From contig NC_012861.1 of the NCBI RefSeq assembly GCF_000026945.1, positions 372,001 through 436,000 on the forward strand: a stretch of 64,000 nt of DNA, read 5' to 3'. Of this stretch, positions 61,834 through 64,000 are shown piece after piece. The DNA comes from Candida dubliniensis CD36 (Eukaryota > Ascomycota > Pichiomycetes > Serinales > Debaryomycetaceae). The stretch's first letter is position 1. The number at the start of each line of letters is the position of its first letter. The translations under genes and the position numbers were made by a program. Under the pieces are notes generated by a model that saw only the letters and a list, made by a program, of their open reading frames with translations, was not told the DNA's origin and ran no database searches.

Positions 61834-62637
61834 TTAAAAATCTTTTAATCCAGTAGATTGTTTAGGAGATCCATTATTTAGTTTAAATGAAGGTTTAGGT
61901 AAATTTAAAGCATTAGGTGATGAATGAAATGATGAACCAGCATAATAAGTATTAATATTGTTATCGATTTTTTTCTCTTTTATAGCTTTTGTATTTGGAT
62001 TATTATATTGTTTTCTAATTAAATTTATTGATGAATCAAATGGTATAGTATTGTTATTGTTATTGTTATTGTTATTGTTATTGTTATTGTTATTGTTGTT
62101 GTTGTTGTTGTTGTTGTTGTTAAAGAAATTTGGTTTTTTACCATTAGGTAATGTTAATTGAGGATGTTTATCATCATAATTATTGTGATTACTTTGATGA
62201 CGATTATGATGATTTTTATTATTATTATTACCACCATTTGATGGTTTTGAAGTTGTAGATGTAATATTGGATTCAGGAATTGTAGATGAAGGTGGTGAAA
62301 GTGGTGATGACGTTGATTTATAGGGTTGGAAATTTGGTTTAGCACCACTTGGTAAACTTGGAGATGCAGTCAACTTAAAATTTGAGGATGATGTTGTAGT
62401 TGTATTTGTAGTTGTTGTTGTTGTTGTTGTTGAGGAATTTGATTTTGATTTTGATTTTGATTTAGGTTTAGATGATGATTTCTTACCATGACCAAAATCA
62501 ACTGGTGCTCCACTTGGAAGAGTTCTAACTTGTTCTTCATAATATGATTGCTTCTTTTTATTCTTTGGTTTTCGTGATTGTTGCATCTGTTGTTGTGCTG
62601 GTTGTTGTGCTGGTTGTGGTTGTTGTTGAGCTAGCAT
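61834..62637 (-). CDS. mRNA decapping activator, Edc1/Edc2 family
   Basis: This 267-residue low-complexity protein ends with YAGSSF...LPKPSF (Tyr232 to about 251), the Dcp1/Dcp2-activating motif of Edc1, Edc2 and PNRC2. Such proteins bind Dcp1 and the cap-cleaving Dcp2 and speed removal of the mRNA cap. LPSGAPVDF (from 40), LPSGAKPNF (95) and LPNGKKPNF (163) are three copies of a motif that occurs in yeast Edc1 as LPNGQKPNF, as I recall. An Asn tract of over 20 residues lies near 172-196. Lys/Ser- and Thr-rich runs fill the rest. The frame opens 12 bp earlier at TTG; ATG 62637 is the start. Edc1 and Edc2 cannot be distinguished. Confidence 0.85.
   Translation of the reverse strand: MLAQQQPQPAQQPAQQQMQQSRKPKNKKKQSYYEEQVRTLPSGAPVDFGHGKKSSSKPKSKSKSKSNSSTTTTTTTTNTTTTSSSNFKLTASPSLPSGAKPNFQPYKSTSSPLSPPSSTIPESNITSTTSKPSNGGNNNNKNHHNRHQSNHNNYDDKHPQLTLPNGKKPNFFNNNNNNNNNNNNNNNNNNNNNNNNTIPFDSSINLIRKQYNNPNTKAIKEKKIDNNINTYYAGSSFHSSPNALNLPKPSFKLNNGSPKQSTGLKDF
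62050..62121. repeat. (ATTGTT/GTT)n coding repeat
   Basis: About 24 codons of alternating AAC/AAT (minus strand) encode the Asn tract of the EDC protein. Confidence 0.9.
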
Positions 62638-63692
62638 CTTTGATATCAATAAAAGTTAAAACTATCTTATTTTTGTAAATAAAAACTTGAAATGAAGTTA
62701 TATACCCGTTGTTTAGTATCTGGAGATGTCAAAAATTTTTTTTAAAAAAAAAAGAAAATAAAACTAAAACTAAAACTAAAACAGGGGTGTGTGATAGGGT
62801 AGGTGGTGGGTGGAATGAAAACTAGTAATACTATAACTTCTTGAGGTTATATTATAAACATATATATATATGTGTATAACTAATAATGATAATTGTAAAA
62901 GGGAAATAAAAAATTGAAACTCTTCAAAAAAAATTGTAAATAACAACAAATAGAACGTTGTTGATTGATAATATTAATTAATCAAATAGAAGAAGAAGAA
63001 GAAGGAAAGAAAGGAAGGAAGGGAAGTAGTTGTTGTTGTTGTTGTTGAGGTTCAATTTTTTTTTTTTTGCTTTGCCTTAATTAAAAAAGCAAGTGACACC
63101 TCATGTACACGACCTCAACTAGTTTAATTATCATCATCATCATCATCATCTATAAATGGGTCATTGTACACTACCTATTGTTTTCCCTTCCCCCCCTATT
63201 CTTTACTATGTATGTATGATAATTCCATATTTCGGTTTTCATATATATATATATATTTATATATAGATTTCAAGTAATATTGTACATATTAACAGGGTAT
63301 ATTCTTATTAATAAAAGAAAATGACTAACTTCTTTGAAACTCTCTTTTGGATCTTTCACTTTCAGAATATTCATGTTAACTTGTCACAAGAATCATCCCT
63401 TTTTTTTTTTTGGTTCATAAATAACTTCCACATAAGGATTATTATATCTAATTCTAATGAAAAAATTAAGAAAGCAGAAAAACAGAAAAACCGGTAAATC
63501 TTTAAATTAAACTTCCCCTTCCATCTCTCCATGTTTTTAAATAACAAATTGGTTCAAAAAAAAAAAAAAACAAAGCAACAATATTTCATAGTTGTACACA
63601 TGGTAGCGTTGATTACTATATTAAGATTTTTTTTTTATTTACAACATTGTATTTAGGGATAGTTGATAATTCTTTCTCTATTGACAAGTACC
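62638..63692. promoter_or_regulatory. EDC promoter region
   Basis: This 1.05 kb region upstream of the minus-strand EDC gene contains (AAAACT)n near 62757-62781, GAA- and GGAA-rich runs near 62990-63025, (GTT)n near 63030-63047, (ATC)n near 63131-63151, TA runs near 63243-63265, and T- or A-runs. No RNA gene was recognised. Confidence 0.5.
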
Positions 63693-63935
63693 ATGTCATG
63701 TAAAGAAACATGTGATATTATTCAGAAAATAATTAGTTCAGATGAATCTATTTATGGATAGAATAATAATAATAATAACACAGAAATAAAGTTATTTGAT
63801 AATTCAAAAACTTTAGATATATTCTCTTTAATTAAATCAATATCAAAAAAAATTTCAAAAAAATCTCAAAAAAACAATTTCAAGAGAATTGCCATGCTAG
63901 ATAATCAACTAGTCGTTCTATTTGACAAGTTATAA
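63693..63935 (+). pseudogene. Small open frame broken by one TAG
   Basis: From ATG 63693 the frame reads 22 codons, meets TAG at 63759-63761, then continues open for 57 more codons to TAA at 63933-63935. Both halves have normal, balanced composition for this genome (for example KETCDIIQKIISSDE before, and FKRIAMLDNQLVVLFDKL after), and an Asn run follows the TAG directly. It may be a decayed small gene, a gene with a readthrough stop, or a chance frame. No family was recognised. Confidence 0.35.
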
Positions 63936-64000
63936 TAATAATAATAATAATTGATATTACTTTCTATGTCACTACGGACCAATGTCAATCTGTAGTAGTC

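Noticed and set aside
61958..62161. Plus-strand frame with a long Leu run
   Set aside because: It is the complement of the Asn tract in the EDC gene.

Overview
This window is nuclear chromosomal DNA of a budding yeast of the CTG clade, most probably Candida albicans or a very close relative such as C. dubliniensis. It is AT-rich and full of microsatellites. Most genes are intronless, but one gene carries a textbook yeast intron with GTATGT, TACTAAC and TAG. The orthologues are those of Saccharomycetes. CTG codons fall where relatives have Ser or Thr, for example residue 223 of the Vps74 gene, so CTG should be read as serine throughout. No tRNA, rRNA, intact transposon, CRISPR array or prokaryotic feature was recognised.

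Layout, left to right. 1-1793: non-coding flank. 1794-17556 (all minus strand): a Rod1/Rog3 alpha-arrestin, a PalI/Rim9-family four-span membrane protein, and the very large PI3P 5-kinase Fab1. 18612-21014: VPS74 (plus) converging on the GH18 chitinase CHT4/CTS2 (minus). 21359-25518: UBP14 and intron-containing ARO3. 26003-32934: two long serine-rich proteins that converge and resemble yeast ZRG8 and FIR1. 34156-38682: a Baeyer-Villiger-type flavin monooxygenase (minus) divergent from a divergent septin (plus). 39786-46829: NMD4 and SNF2. 47030-51098: a small GRAM/WBP2-like protein, MTF1 and an unidentified multi-span membrane protein. 51434-55884: RNA14 and SAM37 as a divergent pair. 56968-62637: PSG1, ZRT3 and an EDC1/EDC2-type decapping activator. 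A small reading frame broken by one amber codon lies at 63693-63935.

These are housekeeping and regulatory genes rather than one operon-like system. Several neighbour pairs keep the arrangement I recall from S. cerevisiae: VPS74/CTS2 convergent, ZRG8/FIR1 convergent, RNA14/SAM37 divergent, and a ROG3-FAB1 neighbourhood. Themes shared between genes are phosphoinositide and Golgi/vacuole trafficking (FAB1, VPS74, PSG1, ZRT3), Rsp5-type PY motifs (the arrestin and the GRAM protein), mRNA metabolism (RNA14, NMD4, EDC, perhaps FIR1), mitochondria (MTF1, SAM37), and possible Cbk1/RAM-pathway targets (the ZRG8/FIR1 pair).

Start codons were set at the first in-frame ATG that matches family expectation. 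For CHT4, UBP14, the monooxygenase, NMD4, SNF2, MTF1 and EDC the open frame extends upstream of that ATG, but only through non-ATG codons. All family and synteny assignments rest on motifs read by eye and on recall of yeast orthologues; no database search was run.
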